NCBI GenBank assembly: GCA_019747455.1
Contig: JAIEQT010000527.1
Location: 1-7,841 of the forward strand
Reading direction: 5' to 3'
Source of the DNA: Chitinophagaceae bacterium
GTDB lineage: Bacteria > Bacteroidota > Bacteroidia > Chitinophagales > Chitinophagaceae
Length of the DNA stretch: 7,841 nt
Shown: one piece after another, positions 5,881 to 7,841 of the stretch
Position numbering within the stretch: position 1 is the stretch's first letter
How the letters are laid out: the number at the start of each line of letters is the position of its first letter
Notes under the pieces: model-generated
The model's database searches: none
The model's input: the letters and a program-made list of their open reading frames with translations, nothing else
Told to the model about the DNA's origin: nothing
Translations under genes and position numbers: made by a program

Positions 5881-6474
5881 ATGGCAAGAATTCAAATCGA
5901 TAAAAACAGTTCCCGTAAGGATGTAATTGTTAGCAAAGCCGCAGCCCTTTTCCGGGAAAAAGGCTTTAAGGCTGCTAGTATGAGAGATTTAGCCGAATCT
6001 GTTGGCGTAGAAGCGGCGAGCTTATATAATCATATTAAATCGAAAACAGAGTTATTACATGAGCTTTGTTTTGGGGTAGCTAATCGCTTTATGCATAAAA
6101 TGGATGAAGTTGAATCGGAAAGAGTTACTGCTCTTGAGAAAATAGAGCATTTGATTCGATTCCATATTGATGAAATGATTCATCATTATGAAGAAGTGTA
6201 TGTGAGCGACAGAGAATGGAAGCATTTATCCGACCCTTACTTATCAAATTTTCAAAATCAAAGGCGGATGTATCGGAAACGTTTTGCCGCTATAATAGAA
6301 GCCGGTATAAAACAAAAAGAAATGAAAGCCATCGATGCCCCTACGGCTGTGCTGATTTTATTACATGCGATAGGCGGCATTGAAAGTTGGCATCGTAGCA
6401 CACAAAAGATTTCTGCTGAAGCGCTCACAGAAAATATGGTGAGTATGTTAGTTGGTGGGTTGGTGAATAAATAG
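5881..6474 (+). CDS. TetR-family transcriptional repressor, probable regulator of phenylacetate catabolism
   Basis: A 197-residue TetR/AcrR-type regulator. The N-terminal DNA-binding domain (about 12-59) carries the typical sequence AAALFREKGFKAASMRDLAESVGV with recognition helix VEAASLYNHIKSKTELL. The C-terminal ligand-binding and dimer domain is helical and includes QRRMYRKRFAAIIEAGI and the late LLHAIGGIESWHR. Start chosen at ATG5881: an upstream in-frame TTG at 5857 lies inside the operator palindrome and would add eight unlikely residues. The gene is followed after seven bases by paaE, and its operator is repeated before paaA. By analogy with TetR-type PaaR regulators it probably represses the paa genes and is released by phenylacetyl-CoA; the ligand is inferred. 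Other TetR regulators of acyl-CoA pathways (FadR-like) look similar, so the symbol is left blank. Confidence 0.88.
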   Translation: MARIQIDKNSSRKDVIVSKAAALFREKGFKAASMRDLAESVGVEAASLYNHIKSKTELLHELCFGVANRFMHKMDEVESERVTALEKIEHLIRFHIDEMIHHYEEVYVSDREWKHLSDPYLSNFQNQRRMYRKRFAAIIEAGIKQKEMKAIDAPTAVLILLHAIGGIESWHRSTQKISAEALTENMVSMLVGGLVNK

Positions 6475-6481
6475 CATAAAC

Positions 6482-7561
6482 ATGTCGCAAAAATTTCATC
6501 TTGTTCGTATCAAAGATATTCGGAGAGAAACAGCCGATTGTGTGTCGATCGCATTTGATATTCCGGAAGAAAAAAAGTCGTTGTTTCAATTCACACAGGG
6601 TCAATATATTTCCATTAAAAAAGATATTGACGGGGTAGATATCAGAAGATCTTATTCAATATGCAGTTCTCCCTTCGACGATGAATTAAGGATCGCTGTA
6701 AAAAAAGTAGAAGGCGGTATTTTTTCAACCTATGCCAGTAAAAAATTAAGTGTAGGAGATTCTATTGAAATCATGCCTCCGCTCGGTAAGTTTTTTACCC
6801 CTTTGGATGCTGATCAAACCCTTAACTACGCTGCATTTGCAGCGGGTAGTGGCATCACACCTATACTATCAATTATTAAAACAACACTACTTACAGAGCC
6901 AAATAGTACGTTCACATTAGTATACGGAAATAAAAATAGACATTCCATCATCTTCCGCGAAGCTATAGAGGCTTTGAAAAATAAATTTATCCATCGCTTT
7001 CGGGTACTGTATATTTTATCTCGTGAAAAAACCGATACTCCTATTCAAGCCGGAAGAATTGATACCGAAAAATGCAGTGTTCTTTTTGAAAAAGTAATCG
7101 ACAACAAGCACATTGATCATTTCTTTATTTGTGGTCCGCATGAAATGACAGAAACAGTTAAAAATACTTTATCTGCCCATGGTGTACAACAACATCAAAT
7201 TCATGTGGAATTGTTTGGGGCAGCAAAAGAAAAATCTTCAACCTTCAGTCTTCAATCCGAAGTAAAAGAAACTGAGAGTACAAAAAGCAATATCACCATT
7301 AAGCTAGATGGTGTATCGTTTGATTTTGAGCTGTCTAATCGCGAGTCTATTTTAGATGCAGCCTTAGCGCAAGGCGCCGATCTGCCTTTTGCTTGTAAAG
7401 GCGGTGTATGCTGTACCTGCAAAGCCAAACTACTGGCAGGAGAAGTAATAATGGATGTTCACTATGGACTAGAGCCGGATGAAATAGCTGCCGGTTTCAT
7501 ACTTACTTGTCAATCCCACCCCAAAACACAAAAAGTGGTGGTTGATTTTGACACGAAATAG
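6482..7561 (+). CDS. paaE: Phenylacetyl-CoA epoxidase reductase subunit PaaE
   Basis: A 359-residue cytosolic iron-sulfur flavoprotein that passes electrons from NAD(P)H through FAD and a [2Fe-2S] centre to the di-iron oxygenase PaaA, which epoxidises the ring of phenylacetyl-CoA. Domains in order: FAD-binding barrel (about 1-105) with RRSYSICSSP at 55-64; NAD(P)-binding domain (about 110-235) with GSGITP at 122-127 and CGPHEM at 217-222; a linker rich in Ser, Thr, Glu and Lys (about 243-268); and a plant-type ferredoxin domain with cluster ligands Cys305, Cys310, Cys313 and Cys343. An extra Cys311 lies inside the motif. Length and order match PaaE. It follows the TetR gene by seven bases and precedes paaA, which has its own operator. 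Other ferredoxin reductases share this architecture; the paaA neighbour makes PaaE the best call. Confidence 0.93.
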   Translation: MSQKFHLVRIKDIRRETADCVSIAFDIPEEKKSLFQFTQGQYISIKKDIDGVDIRRSYSICSSPFDDELRIAVKKVEGGIFSTYASKKLSVGDSIEIMPPLGKFFTPLDADQTLNYAAFAAGSGITPILSIIKTTLLTEPNSTFTLVYGNKNRHSIIFREAIEALKNKFIHRFRVLYILSREKTDTPIQAGRIDTEKCSVLFEKVIDNKHIDHFFICGPHEMTETVKNTLSAHGVQQHQIHVELFGAAKEKSSTFSLQSEVKETESTKSNITIKLDGVSFDFELSNRESILDAALAQGADLPFACKGGVCCTCKAKLLAGEVIMDVHYGLEPDEIAAGFILTCQSHPKTQKVVVDFDTK

Positions 7562-7593
7562 CCTAACAAAAAATCGAAATAATTAAACAATTT

Positions 7594-7613
7594 ATACTAA
7601 CATACGTTAGTAT
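7594..7613. promoter_or_regulatory. TetR (PaaR-like) operator before paaA
   Basis: A 20-bp palindrome with perfect 8-bp arms ATACTAAC (7594-7601) and GTTAGTAT (7606-7613) around ATAC. It contains the same CTAAC-N4-GTTAG core as the site before paaR. It fills the spacer between a TTTA (7591-7594) and the TAnnTTTG box at 7618, so a bound repressor would block the paaA promoter. Confidence 0.78.
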
Positions 7614-7617
7614 TTTG

Positions 7618-7625
7618 TATTTTTG
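7618..7625 (+). promoter_or_regulatory. paaA promoter -7 box
   Basis: TATTTTTG matches the Bacteroidota TAnnTTTG consensus. It lies 18 bases before the paaA ATG, giving a predicted start of transcription near 7630-7632. The upstream element is only a weak TTTA at 7591-7594 (spacer 23), and the operator occupies the spacer. This indicates that paaA starts its own transcript separate from paaR-paaE. Confidence 0.65.
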
Positions 7626-7643
7626 TTCGATAATATCGCTATT

Positions 7644-7841
7644 ATGGAATTAGAGCAAATTTTCCAGGATAAAATTGATAAAGAAATTCGGATCGAACCC
7701 AAAGATTGGATGCCGGAAAAATATAGGCAAACATTGATTCGGCAGATTAGTCAGCATGCCCATATCGAAATTGTTGGTATGCTCCCCGAAGGTAATTGGA
7801 TCACACGTGCCCCATCTCTCCGTAGAAAAGTCATTTTATTA
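7644..7841 (+). CDS. paaA: Phenylacetyl-CoA epoxidase catalytic subunit PaaA, N-terminal fragment cut by window
   Basis: The first 66 codons of the catalytic alpha subunit of the multicomponent phenylacetyl-CoA epoxidase, a di-iron oxygenase that forms ring-1,2-epoxyphenylacetyl-CoA in aerobic phenylacetate breakdown. The visible part is highly characteristic and close to the E. coli protein as I recall it: [19 protein letters not shown], then [19 protein letters not shown] and [11 protein letters not shown]. The usual length is around 310-330 residues, so most of the gene lies beyond 7841. ATG7644 follows a TAnnTTTG box and operator and fits the family start. It is probably the first gene of a paaABCD-type operon, with PaaE supplied from the preceding transcript; the downstream genes cannot be seen. 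Confidence 0.94.
   Translation, partial: MELEQIFQDKIDKEIRIEPKDWMPEKYRQTLIRQISQHAHIEIVGMLPEGNWITRAPSLRRKVILL

Overview
The window looks like chromosomal DNA from a Bacteroidota bacterium, plausibly a Chitinophagaceae-type genome (family-level placement is an impression, not a search result). The support is low GC content, genes mostly without Shine-Dalgarno sequences, several good matches to the Bacteroidota -7 box TAnnTTTG, and lipoproteins with short leaders.

Layout. Positions 1-3587 (minus strand) hold a tight five-gene cluster. In transcription order it encodes a 266-residue lipoprotein, a 161-residue lipoprotein, an exported class C-type serine hydrolase, an exported ABM-domain (quinol monooxygenase-like) protein, and an NADP-type zinc alcohol dehydrogenase cut by the window edge. 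Gaps are 24, 3, -4 and 15 bases, so co-transcription is likely. A 62-bp palindromic element (3600-3661) separates this cluster from asd (aspartate-semialdehyde dehydrogenase, minus). Upstream of asd is a leader of about 160 bases, then a PfkB-family sugar or nucleoside kinase (minus). From 5881 rightward the plus strand carries a phenylacetate (paa) catabolic locus: a TetR repressor (PaaR-like), paaE (reductase of phenylacetyl-CoA epoxidase), and the first 66 codons of paaA (catalytic subunit), cut by the window end.

The most interesting signal is the asd leader. A perfect TAnnTTTG promoter is followed by a tiny ORF (MKHTKRTKKPS, rich in Lys and Thr), then a possible antiterminator, then a strong hairpin with eight Ts, then asd. 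Lysine and threonine are end products of the pathway through Asd. The ORF's stop codon sits one base before GGGGC, which can pair with the 5' arm of the terminator. This is the architecture of a ribosome-mediated transcription attenuator.

The second notable signal is a pair of matching palindromes (core CTAAC-N4-GTTAG), one before paaR and one before paaA. Both overlap probable promoters, which suggests one TetR regulator controlling itself together with paaE, and separately the paaA operon. No rRNA, tRNA, CRISPR array or insertion sequence was seen. No stretch over 300 bases lacks a gene.
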